The position numbers and the translations under genes were made by a program. Positions 44,321 through 53,593 of a stretch of 64,000 bases of DNA are shown here, piece by piece. The DNA lies in NCBI RefSeq assembly GCF_907177275.1, contig NZ_CAJSLV010000092.1, positions 209,730 to 273,729 of the forward strand, read 5' to 3'. This DNA is from Actinacidiphila cocklensis (GTDB lineage Bacteria; Actinomycetota; Actinomycetes; Streptomycetales; Streptomycetaceae). The notes beneath the pieces were generated by a model, which made no database searches, was not told the DNA's origin, and was given only the letters and a program-made list of their open reading frames with translations. Positions within the stretch are counted from its first letter, which is position 1. Each line of letters opens with the position of its first letter.

Positions 44321-44995
44321 CTAGCGGCTGCGCTTGGCCAGCCGCTCGACGTCGAGCAGGATCACCGCACGCGCTTCGAGGCGGAGCCACCCGCGTCCCG
44401 CGAAGTCGGCAAGCGCCTTGTTCACGGTCTCGCGCGACGCCCCGACCAGCTGCGCGAGCTCCTCCTGCGTGAGGTCGTGGACGACGTGGATGCCCTCCTC
44501 GGACTGCACGCCGAAGCGCCGGGAGAGGTCGAGCAGCGCCTTGGCGACACGTCCGGGCACATCGGAGAAGACCAGGTCGGACATGACGTCGTTGGTCCGC
44601 CGCAGCCTGCGGGCGACGGCGCGCAGCAGCGCCGTGGAGACCTCGGGCCGTACGTTCAGCCAGGGCTGCAGGTCACCGTGGCCGAGGCCGAGCAGCTTCA
44701 GCTCGGTCAGCGCGGTGGCGGTGGCGGTCCGCGGGCCGGGGTCGAAGAGCGACAGCTCACCGATCAGCTCGCCGGGTCCGACCACGGCCAGCATGTTCTC
44801 CCGGCCGTCGGGCGAGGTGCGGTGCAGCTTCACCTTGCCTTCGGTGACGACGTACAGCCGGTCCCCGGGGTCGCCCTCGTGGAACAGCGAGTCGCCACGC
44901 GCGAGCGTGACCTCGGTCATGGAGGCACGCAGTTCAGCGGCCTGCTCGTCGTCGAGCGCCGCGAAAAGCGGGGCACGGCGCAGAACGTCGTCCAC
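44321..44995 (-). CDS. crp: Crp/Fnr-family transcription regulator Crp
   Basis: This 224-residue protein has a cyclic-nucleotide domain (LFHEGDPGDRLYVVTEGKVK and ELIGELSLFDPGPRTATATA, the phosphate-binding cassette) and a Crp helix-turn-helix (LTQEELAQLVGASRETVNKA). It closely follows Streptomyces Crp, which affects germination and secondary metabolism. GTG 44995 (VDDVLRRAPLFAALDD) is chosen because AAGGAGAG lies just upstream and the length matches known Crp; the frame is open to 45040. It is divergent from nth. Confidence 0.95.
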   Translation of the reverse strand: MDDVLRRAPLFAALDDEQAAELRASMTEVTLARGDSLFHEGDPGDRLYVVTEGKVKLHRTSPDGRENMLAVVGPGELIGELSLFDPGPRTATATALTELKLLGLGHGDLQPWLNVRPEVSTALLRAVARRLRRTNDVMSDLVFSDVPGRVAKALLDLSRRFGVQSEEGIHVVHDLTQEELAQLVGASRETVNKALADFAGRGWLRLEARAVILLDVERLAKRSR

Positions 44996-45054
44996 GAGCT
45001 CTCTCCTTGTCGGCATCGCTGGGATGTCCCCATGATGCATGACGTCTCAAAGCA

Positions 45055-45068
45055 GTGCGATCAATCAC
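45055..45068. promoter_or_regulatory. Possible Crp site upstream of crp
   Basis: GTGCGATCAATCAC has the GTG-N8-CAC spacing of Crp-type operators, flanked by an A on each side (AGTG, CACA). It lies 60 bases before the crp start, where autoregulation is plausible. The match is short and could be chance. Confidence 0.35.
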
Positions 45069-45260
45069 AAGGATGTCGTATCCGGGGCCGTATCCGTGCT
45101 CCGGGGGTCCGATTGGGCGTCCGGTGAGGTGTCGGTGGCGGCTGAACGGGTGGCCGCGAGGGTGGATTCCGCTGTCAGCGAACACCCGCCGGGACGGGGC
45201 CGCCGACACCGGCGGTACGGATCTCCGCCGGGTGTCGGTGGCGGCCCGTAGTCTGGCGGC

Positions 45261-46097
45261 ATGGCGACGAGTAGTGGCGCGACGAGCGGGACCGCGGCCG
45301 GCGGTGCCGCGGTCAAGAAGAAGGCGAAGGTCGCGCAGACGCATACGGGACTGGTGCGGCAGGCCCGGCGGATCAACCGCGAACTGGCCGAGGTGTATCC
45401 GTACGCCCACCCCGAGCTGGACTTCGAGAATCCCTTCGAGCTGCTGATCGCCACCGTGCTGTCCGCGCAGACCACCGACCTGCGGGTGAACCAGACGACG
45501 CCGGCGCTGTTCGCGCTGTATCCGACGCCGGAGGCGATGGCGGCGGCCGATCCGACGGCGCTGGAGGAGATCCTGCGGCCCACGGGATTCTTCCGCGCCA
45601 AGGCCCGCTCGGTGCTCGGCCTGTCCGCGGCGCTGCGCGACGACTTCGGCGGCGAGGTCCCCGGCCGCCTCGAAGACCTGGTCAAGCTGCCCGGCGTCGG
45701 CCGCAAGACGGCCAACGTTGTCCTCGGCAACGCCTTCGGCGTACCGGGGATCACCGTGGACACCCACTTCGGACGGCTGTCCCGGCGCTTCGGCTGGACC
45801 ACCTCCGAGGACCCGGAGAAGGTCGAGCAGGACGTCGCGGGGCTCTTCCCGAAGTCGGAGTGGACGATGCTGTCGCATCGCGTCGTCTTCCACGGCCGCC
45901 GGATCTGCCACGCCCGCAAGCCCGCCTGCGGCGCCTGCCCCATCGCACCTCTGTGCCCTTCGTACGGCGAGGGCGAGATGGACCCGGAGAAGGCGAAGAA
46001 GCTGCTCAAGTACGAGAAGGGCGGCGCACCCGGCCAGCGCCTGAAGCCACCGCCGGACTATCCGGGGCAGCCCGCGCCCCCGCTGGCGGCCTCATGA
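45261..46097 (+). CDS. nth: Endonuclease III (DNA glycosylase/AP lyase)
   Basis: This 278-residue base-excision enzyme has the helix-hairpin-helix with catalytic Lys (LPGVGRKTANVVLGNAF), the catalytic Asp (VDTHFGRLSRRFGW) and a 4Fe-4S loop with C-x6-C-x2-C-x5-C spacing (CHARKPACGACPIAPLC). A basic, Ala-rich N-terminal extension and a Pro-rich tail are typical of actinomycetes. ATG 45261 follows TAGTCT by six bases, a leaderless pattern. It overlaps the Nudix gene by four bases. Confidence 0.96.
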   Translation: MATSSGATSGTAAGGAAVKKKAKVAQTHTGLVRQARRINRELAEVYPYAHPELDFENPFELLIATVLSAQTTDLRVNQTTPALFALYPTPEAMAAADPTALEEILRPTGFFRAKARSVLGLSAALRDDFGGEVPGRLEDLVKLPGVGRKTANVVLGNAFGVPGITVDTHFGRLSRRFGWTTSEDPEKVEQDVAGLFPKSEWTMLSHRVVFHGRRICHARKPACGACPIAPLCPSYGEGEMDPEKAKKLLKYEKGGAPGQRLKPPPDYPGQPAPPLAAS

Positions 46098-46804
46098 CGC
46101 AGGCACGGGGGACGGGGGCGGGGGTGACGGTCAGCAGGGAGGGGCTGCCCGGCTGGCTCCGCCCGGTCGCGGACGCGGCGGACGGGATACGTCCCGAGCA
46201 GCTGAGCCGGTTCCTGCCGCCCGCGGCAGGGGGCCGCCAGTCCGCGGTGCTTATCCTCTTCGGCGAGGACCAGGGCGCGGGCGGGGCCGCCGTGCCCGAC
46301 CTGCTGCTCATCGAGCGGTCCGCGGCCCTGCGCTCGCACGCGGGCCAGCCGTCCTTCCCCGGCGGCGCCCTGGACCCGGAGGACGGCGACCCCGACGGTG
46401 ACGGGCCGTTGCGGGCCGCGCTGCGCGAGGCCCGGGAGGAGACCGGCCTCGACCCTGCGGGAGTGCAGCTCTTCGGGGTGCTGCCGCGGCTCTACATCCC
46501 GGTCAGCAGCTTCGTGGTGACGCCGGTGCTCGGCTGGTGGCGTCAGCCGAGCCCGGTCGGCGTCGTCGACCCGGCCGAGACCGCCCGGGTCTTCCGGGTC
46601 CCGCTCGCCGACCTCACCGACCCCGCGAACCGCGCCACCCTCGTCCACCCCAGCGGCTTCCGCGGCCCGGCGTTCCTGGTGCAGGACGCCCTGGTGTGGG
46701 GCTTCACGGCGGGCCTGATCGACAAGATCCTGTACTTCGCCGGCTGGGAGCTGCCCTGGGACCGGGAGCGTACGGTCCCGCTCGGCCGCCCCGAGCACCT
46801 GTGA
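46094..46804 (+). CDS. Nudix hydrolase, CoA pyrophosphatase (NudL-like)
   Basis: This 236-residue protein has a complete Nudix box within SFPGGALDPEDGD and ALREAREETGLDPAGVQLFG. It also has HAGQPSFPGG and VLPRLYIPVSSFVVTPVLGW, which characterise the CoA-pyrophosphatase group acting on coenzyme A and its thioesters. The box carries a five- to six-residue insertion (DGDPDGDG). ATG 46094 overlaps the nth stop (ATGA), so expression is coupled to nth. Confidence 0.9.
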   Translation: MTQARGTGAGVTVSREGLPGWLRPVADAADGIRPEQLSRFLPPAAGGRQSAVLILFGEDQGAGGAAVPDLLLIERSAALRSHAGQPSFPGGALDPEDGDPDGDGPLRAALREAREETGLDPAGVQLFGVLPRLYIPVSSFVVTPVLGWWRQPSPVGVVDPAETARVFRVPLADLTDPANRATLVHPSGFRGPAFLVQDALVWGFTAGLIDKILYFAGWELPWDRERTVPLGRPEHL

Positions 46805-46852
46805 CAACCGTACGGTCCCACGCGCTCAGGTCGCCATGAGACCGTGTTCCCC

Positions 46853-48052
46853 GTGAACGTGCTGGACTTCCTGCTCATCCTCGCCGCCGCCTGGTTCGCC
46901 GTGATCGGCTACCGGCAGGGCTTCGTCGTCGGCGTCATGTCGGTGATCGGCTTCCTCGGCGGCGGCCTCGTCGCGATCTACCTGCTCCCGCTGGTGTGGG
47001 ACAAGGCGACCGGCGACGCGACCCCCGGTTCCGTCGCCGTGGTGTCGGCGGTGGCCATCGTCATCGTGTGCGCGTCGGTGGGGCAGGCGTTCACGACCCA
47101 TCTGGGCAACAAGGTCCGTACGAAGATCACCTGGTCGCCGGCCCGGGCGATCGACGCGAGCGGCGGCGCGCTGGTCAACGTGCTGGCGATGCTGATGGTC
47201 GCGTGGCTGATCGGCAGCGCCCTGGCCACCACAGCGCTGCCGACGATAGGCCGCGAGGTTCGGTCCTCGAAGGTGCTGCTCGGGGTCTCGCGGGTGGTCC
47301 CGGCGGAGGCCGACACCTGGTTCACCGACTTCAGCTCCACGCTGGCGCAGAACGGCCTGCCGCAGGTCTTCGGCACCTTCGGCTCCGAGTCGATCACCTC
47401 GGTGCCCGCGCCGGATCCCGCGCTGGTCAACAGCCCCGTCGTGGAGAACGCCCGGCGCAGCATCGTGAAGGTGGTCGGCACCGCGCCCGGCTGCGGCAAG
47501 GTGCTCGAAGGCTCCGGCTTCGTCTTCGCCAAGGACCGGGTCATGACGAACGCGCATGTCGTCGGCGGCGTCTCTGAGCCCACCGTGCAGGTCGGCGGCA
47601 AGGGCAAGCTGCACGACGCCCGGGTGGTGCTCTACGACTGGCAGCGCGACATCGCCGTCCTCGACGTGCCGGGGCTCAAGGCGCCCGAGCTGCACTTCGC
47701 CACCACCGACGAGCGCACGCGCGACGACGCGATCGTGGCGGGTTTCCCGGAGAACGGCCCCTTCGACGTGCGCGCCGCCCGTGTCCGCGACCGTATCCAG
47801 GCCAACGGCCCGGACATCTACCACCGCGGCACGGTCCACCGGGACGTCTACTCGCTCTACGCGACCGTCCGGCAGGGCAATTCCGGCGGCCCGCTGCTCA
47901 CCCCGGAAGGGAAGGTCGCCGGGGTGGTCTTCGCCAAGTCGCTCGACGACTCCAACACCGGCTACGCCCTGACCGCGGACGAGATCGCCCCTGACGCGTC
48001 CGCGGGACGTACCGCGGACCGGCAGGTGGACAGCGAGAGCTGCGCGCTGTGA
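46853..48052 (+). CDS. MarP-like membrane serine protease
   Basis: This roughly 399-residue protein has four N-terminal membrane helices of the CvpA (colicin V production) type (VNVLDFLLILAAAWFAVIGY, then GYRQGFVVGVM). A trypsin-like periplasmic protease follows with His in RVMTNAHVVGGVSEP, Asp in WQRDIAVLDV and Ser in VRQGNSGGPLLTPEG. Two cysteines (APGCGK and the C-terminal ESCAL) may form the regulatory disulphide known in mycobacterial MarP, which supports acid and oxidative stress survival. GTG 46853 matches the family start; GTG 46844 adds three residues. Confidence 0.9.
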   Translation: MNVLDFLLILAAAWFAVIGYRQGFVVGVMSVIGFLGGGLVAIYLLPLVWDKATGDATPGSVAVVSAVAIVIVCASVGQAFTTHLGNKVRTKITWSPARAIDASGGALVNVLAMLMVAWLIGSALATTALPTIGREVRSSKVLLGVSRVVPAEADTWFTDFSSTLAQNGLPQVFGTFGSESITSVPAPDPALVNSPVVENARRSIVKVVGTAPGCGKVLEGSGFVFAKDRVMTNAHVVGGVSEPTVQVGGKGKLHDARVVLYDWQRDIAVLDVPGLKAPELHFATTDERTRDDAIVAGFPENGPFDVRAARVRDRIQANGPDIYHRGTVHRDVYSLYATVRQGNSGGPLLTPEGKVAGVVFAKSLDDSNTGYALTADEIAPDASAGRTADRQVDSESCAL

Positions 48053-48057
48053 GCCGG

Positions 48058-48091
48058 CCGTGCCGGGGTGCCTTCCCCCGGCGCGGCACGG
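48058..48091 (+). terminator. Hairpin terminator after the MarP-like gene
   Basis: CCGTGCC (48058-48064) pairs with GGCACGG (48085-48091), and GGGG/CCCC extends the stem inside, six bases after the stop. Confidence 0.6.
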
Positions 48092-48097
48092 CGGGTG

Positions 48098-48199
48098 TCA
48101 GTCGCGCGGATGGCGCAGCCGGGCGCCGACCCACCTGGCCCGGCGCCTGAGGATGCGGGGAATGCCCAGCGGGACCTCGCCCGGCGGGAAGAGGTCCAT
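48098..48199 (-). CDS. Possible small basic protein (33 residues)
   Basis: The frame from ATG 48199 reads MDLFPPGEVPLGIPRILRRR and ends GARLRHPRD at TGA 48098-48100. Thirty of 33 codons end in G or C, matching real genes here, and the product is strongly basic. No ribosome site is visible, so the call rests on coding bias alone. A palindrome at 48242-48257 lies about 45 bases upstream. Confidence 0.4.
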   Translation of the reverse strand: MDLFPPGEVPLGIPRILRRRARWVGARLRHPRD

Positions 48200-48241
48200 G
48201 GGCGTCGTAGTGCTGACGGCAGCGGAAGTACTTCGGCGATT

Positions 48242-48257
48242 CCGTGACACATCACGG
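48242..48257. promoter_or_regulatory. Palindromic operator-like sequence
   Basis: CCGTGACACATCACGG is a perfect six-base-arm inverted repeat (CCGTGA/TCACGG) in an AT-richer intergenic stretch. The half-site spacing is two bases shorter than a Crp site. The regulator is unknown. Confidence 0.4.
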
Positions 48258-48414
48258 TAGTCGTGCGTCCAACCCATACCGACCTAAGTGCCCGCGCCTC
48301 GTGGTCGGTAATCGCCGTTTGCTGGTCCGGTTGGCGTATGCGTCCGGCATTTTAACGATCATACTTTTGTCGTACCGGCTCGGGCAGGGACTCGGACGGG
48401 GGCTTCGGACGGGG

Positions 48415-49371
48415 TCAGCGGTCCGGTTCCGGGTCCTTGAGCCAGTTGATCAGCTCGGCGGAGAAGGCGGCCGGGTCCTCCTCGTGCGGGAAGTGCCCGA
48501 GGCCGTCGAAGAGCCGCCAGCGGTAGGGCGCCTCCACGTACTCCCCGCTGCCCGCCGCGCTGCCCGTCCTTATCGCCGGATCGAGCGAACCGTGCACATG
48601 CAGTGTCGGCACCCTGACCGGCCGCTTCATCCTGCGGTTGAACTGGATGCCGTCCGGACGCACCATCGACCGCACCATCCAGCGGTACGGCTCCACCGCG
48701 CAGTGCGCGGTCGACGGGATCTGCATCGCCCGCCGGTAGACGTCGATCGCCTCGTCGTCCGGCAGCGAGGGACCCGACCAGTCGTGGATCAGCTGCCCGA
48801 CCAGCGCCGCGTCGTCCGCGACGAGCTGCCGTTCGGGCAGCCACGGCCGCTGGAAGCCCCAGATGTACGCCCCCGAGCGGCTCTGCCGCAGGTCGGTCAG
48901 CATCGCCGTACGCCAGCGCCGCGGGTGCGGCATCGAGCTGACCGCGAGCCGGCGCACCAGCTTGGGCCGCATCGCCGCGGCCGTCCAGGCCAGGTATCCG
49001 CCCAGGTCGTGGCCGACGAGAGCGGCGTCCGCCTCGCCGAGGGAGCGGATCACCCCGGTCACGTCGAGGGCCAGGTTGCCCGCGTCGTAGCCGCGCGGCG
49101 TCCGGTCGCTGCCGCCGACCCCGCGCAGGTCCATCGCCACCGCGCGGAAACCCGCGTCGGCCAGCGCGGTGAGCTGGTGCCGCCAGGTCCACCAGAACTG
49201 CGGGAAGCCGTGCAGGAACAGCACCAGCGGCCCGTCACCGACCTCGGCGATGTGGAAGCGGGCGCCGTTGGCAGCCACGTCGCGATGCGTCCATGGGCCG
49301 TCGGGCCGGGCCACCGACGCGCTCGACCCGCCTTTTTTCCACGGGTTTCCCGACCCGTCGGCGAGGTTCAT
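48415..49371 (-). CDS. Alpha/beta hydrolase, epoxide hydrolase-like
   Basis: This 318-residue hydrolase has the epoxide-hydrolase oxyanion loop LHGFPQFWWTWRHQL and MDLRGVGGSDRTPRGYD. The nucleophile is an Asp in LVGHDLGGYLAWTAA. A cap domain, an acid near HGSLDPAIRTG and the His in LFDGLGHFPHEEDP complete the fold. The Asp nucleophile and HGFPxxW pattern favour epoxide or haloalkane-type chemistry over ester hydrolysis. ATG 49371 gives a disordered 25-residue lead; a later start is possible. The Holin-X gene ends 13 bases upstream of its start, so the two are probably co-transcribed. Confidence 0.85.
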   Translation of the reverse strand: MNLADGSGNPWKKGGSSASVARPDGPWTHRDVAANGARFHIAEVGDGPLVLFLHGFPQFWWTWRHQLTALADAGFRAVAMDLRGVGGSDRTPRGYDAGNLALDVTGVIRSLGEADAALVGHDLGGYLAWTAAAMRPKLVRRLAVSSMPHPRRWRTAMLTDLRQSRSGAYIWGFQRPWLPERQLVADDAALVGQLIHDWSGPSLPDDEAIDVYRRAMQIPSTAHCAVEPYRWMVRSMVRPDGIQFNRRMKRPVRVPTLHVHGSLDPAIRTGSAAGSGEYVEAPYRWRLFDGLGHFPHEEDPAAFSAELINWLKDPEPDR

Positions 49372-49384
49372 GCTCCAGAGCGTG

Positions 49385-49888
49385 TCACATCTTCGCGTCG
49401 GCCGTGGCGTCCCGGGTGGGCAGGACGCGTGAGGACTCCGTGGCTCCGCTGCGCAGCGCGGGCACGCCGCCGTCGGCCAGCTCGCGCGGGTGCGGCCTGG
49501 CCTTCTGCAGCACCGCCGCGGTCTCCTTCGCCGACGCGATCGAGCGCTCCGGCTTCTTGACCTTCTTGAACCGCCCGTAGGCGAACGCGCCGAGCAGCAG
49601 CGCCAGCACCACGTAGCCGCCGAAGACGATCAGGAACGACCAGCCCAGCGTGAGTCCGAGCGCCTGGAGGCCGTACGCCGCGGCGAAACTGAGCATCGGC
49701 ACGGAGAAGAAGGCGAGCGCCAGCGCGCCGAGGACCGCCCCGCTGCCGAACGCCGCGCGCTTGGCGTCCTGCCGCAGCTCCGCCTTGGCGAGCGCGATCT
49801 CGTCGTGCACCAGGGCGCTCATCTCCGCCGTGGCGGCGGCGAAAAGCTGCCCGATACTGCGGCTGTCACCGTTGTGGGCCTCGCTCAT
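49385..49888 (-). CDS. Phage holin family protein (Actinobacterial Holin-X)
   Basis: This 167-residue protein has an N-terminal amphipathic helix (RSIGQLFAAATAEMSALVHD), EIALAKAELRQDAKRAAFGS and two membrane hairpin segments (AVLGALALAFFSVPMLSFAA and LIVFGGYVVLALLLGAFAYG). A basic RFKKVKKPERS and a disordered tail follow. This is the standard Holin-X/DUF1469 layout, a chromosomal family in actinomycetes whose link to phage lysis is only by name. It lies directly upstream of the epoxide-hydrolase-like gene and downstream of nhaA. Confidence 0.88.
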   Translation of the reverse strand: MSEAHNGDSRSIGQLFAAATAEMSALVHDEIALAKAELRQDAKRAAFGSGAVLGALALAFFSVPMLSFAAAYGLQALGLTLGWSFLIVFGGYVVLALLLGAFAYGRFKKVKKPERSIASAKETAAVLQKARPHPRELADGGVPALRSGATESSRVLPTRDATADAKM

Positions 49889-49980
49889 CGCGTCCTCCGT
49901 CGTTCCGTCGTCCCCTGCGGGGGCGGTACGGGTCCCGGTCGGACACCGGCGCTCCGCCCGTTCGCTGATCCGATCATGCC

Positions 49981-51372
49981 TCAGATGGTGTCAGGTCCGC
50001 CGTTGCGGCGGGCCAGTTGGGCGAGCCTGCGGTGCTCCGCGGCCTTGCGCTCCAGGATCTCGGCCATCCTGAGGTGGTATTCGGGCTCGTTCTCCTCGTA
50101 GATGTCGGGGATGCCGTCGCCGTCCTCGTCGCGCTCCTCGTTGTCGTACAGCCGGCGGTAGGTGTTGTTGCGCAGCTTGAGCAGGACCGCGGCCAGCACC
50201 GCGGAGACGGCCGACGCGACCAGCACGGCGGCCTTGACCTCGTCGGTGAGCAGCGGGTGGCCGTCGAAGGCCAGTTCGCCGATCAGCAGCGAGACGGTGA
50301 AGCCGATACCGGCAAGCGCCGACACGGCGAAGACGTCGGGCCACGTCAGGTCGGGGTTCAGCTCCGCGCGGGTGAAGCGGGCGGCGCACCAGGTGCCGCC
50401 GAAGACGCCGATGGTCTTGCCGGCCACCAGGCCGATGAACACCCCGAGCGTCTCGGGCCTGGTGAAGACGTCGGCCAGCGCCTGCCCGGAGATCGCCACA
50501 CCCGCGCTGAACAGCGCGAACAGTGGTACGGCCAGGCCCGCGGACAGCGGTCGCACCAGGTGTTCGACGTGCTCGCCGGGGGACTGGCTCTCGCCCGGCC
50601 GGGTGGTGCACCGCAGCATCAGGCCCATGGCCACGCCCGCGATGGTGGCGTGCACCCCGCTGTTGAGCATCAGTGCCCAGATGACCAGCGCGAGGGGCAC
50701 GTAGACGTACCAGCCGCGCACTCCGATGCGCAGCAGCAGCCAGAAGAGCACCAGGCAGGCGGCGGCACCGGCCAGCGCCGCGAAGTTGATCATCGAGGTG
50801 AAGAAGACGGCGATGATCAGGATCGCGATGAGGTCGTCGACGACGGCGAGGGTCAGCAGGAACGCGCGCAGCGCGGCCGGCAGAGCGGTGCCGATCACGG
50901 CGAGCACGGCCAACGCGAAGGCGATGTCGGTGGCGGTGGGGACGGCCCAGCCCTTGAGCGAGCCGCCGCCGGCGCCGCTGACCACGGTGTAGACCAGGGC
51001 CGGCACCGCCATGCCGCACACCGCGGCGATGACGGGCAGTGCGGCCGCCGCCGGTGAGCGCAGCTCGCCGGCGACCAGTTCGCGTTTGAGTTCGACGCCG
51101 GCGACGAAGAAGAACACCGCGAGCAGGCCGTCGGCCGCCCAGTGCTCCACGGACAGGTGCAGGCCGAGCGCGGACGGCCCGAAGTGGAAGTCGGCGGCCG
51201 CCTCGTAGCTGTGGTGCAGCGTGTTCGCCCAGATGAGTGCCGCCACGGCGGCCAGCAGGAGCAGAACGCCGCCCACGGTCTCGGTGCGCAGCGCGTCGGC
51301 GAGGAAGTTCCGCTCAGGCAGGGACAGCCGGCCCAGTAGGACGGCGGTGCGACGGCGCCTCGGGTCGGACAC
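49981..51372 (-). CDS. nhaA: Na+/H+ antiporter NhaA
   Basis: This 463-residue antiporter has about 12 membrane helices. FFFVAGVELKRELVAGEL and AVPTATDIAFALAVLAVIGT are NhaA signatures, and LLTLAVVDDLIAILIIAVFF contains the ion-binding Asp pair. FAVSALAGIGFTVSLLIGEL is the last core segment. After the membrane part a cytoplasmic tail of about 60 residues carries DEDGDGIPDIYEENE, a calcium-loop-like motif, then a basic helix. E. coli NhaA lacks such a tail. ATG 51372 fits homologues. Confidence 0.93.
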   Translation of the reverse strand: MSDPRRRRTAVLLGRLSLPERNFLADALRTETVGGVLLLLAAVAALIWANTLHHSYEAAADFHFGPSALGLHLSVEHWAADGLLAVFFFVAGVELKRELVAGELRSPAAAALPVIAAVCGMAVPALVYTVVSGAGGGSLKGWAVPTATDIAFALAVLAVIGTALPAALRAFLLTLAVVDDLIAILIIAVFFTSMINFAALAGAAACLVLFWLLLRIGVRGWYVYVPLALVIWALMLNSGVHATIAGVAMGLMLRCTTRPGESQSPGEHVEHLVRPLSAGLAVPLFALFSAGVAISGQALADVFTRPETLGVFIGLVAGKTIGVFGGTWCAARFTRAELNPDLTWPDVFAVSALAGIGFTVSLLIGELAFDGHPLLTDEVKAAVLVASAVSAVLAAVLLKLRNNTYRRLYDNEERDEDGDGIPDIYEENEPEYHLRMAEILERKAAEHRRLAQLARRNGGPDTI

Positions 51373-51496
51373 GGGGGGCGGCCTCCTGGGAGTCGTTCAA
51401 CCGGCTGCGGACACAGGTGTGCTGTGTGCCGACCAGACTTCCCGGCGCTCCCTCAAGTCTCGTCGCGATCCCGCCGCGACGTGTCCTCAGCCTAGC

Positions 51497-51543
51497 CCGT
51501 AAGGAGGAGGGCGCCGCCCTGCCGGGACGCCCTCCCCTTACGG
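51497..51543 (-). terminator. Hairpin terminator after acs
   Basis: CCGTAAGG-A-GGAGGGCG (51497-51513) pairs with CGCCCTCCCCTTACGG (51528-51543) with one bulged base, five bases after the acs stop on the leftward strand. Confidence 0.8.
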
Positions 51544-51547
51544 CGGG

Positions 51548-53506
<1,959 letters not shown>

Positions 53507-53593
53507 GCCAGCTCCTTGTCAGGGTGTCCCAGATGTCCCAGCACTACCTCATCAGTCCTGGCGCACCCTGACAAGGGTTCGCTACGAAATGGT

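Noticed and set aside
48244..48255. GTGACACATCAC as a Crp site
   Set aside because: The half sites are six bases apart, two fewer than a Crp operator needs; recorded only as a palindrome.
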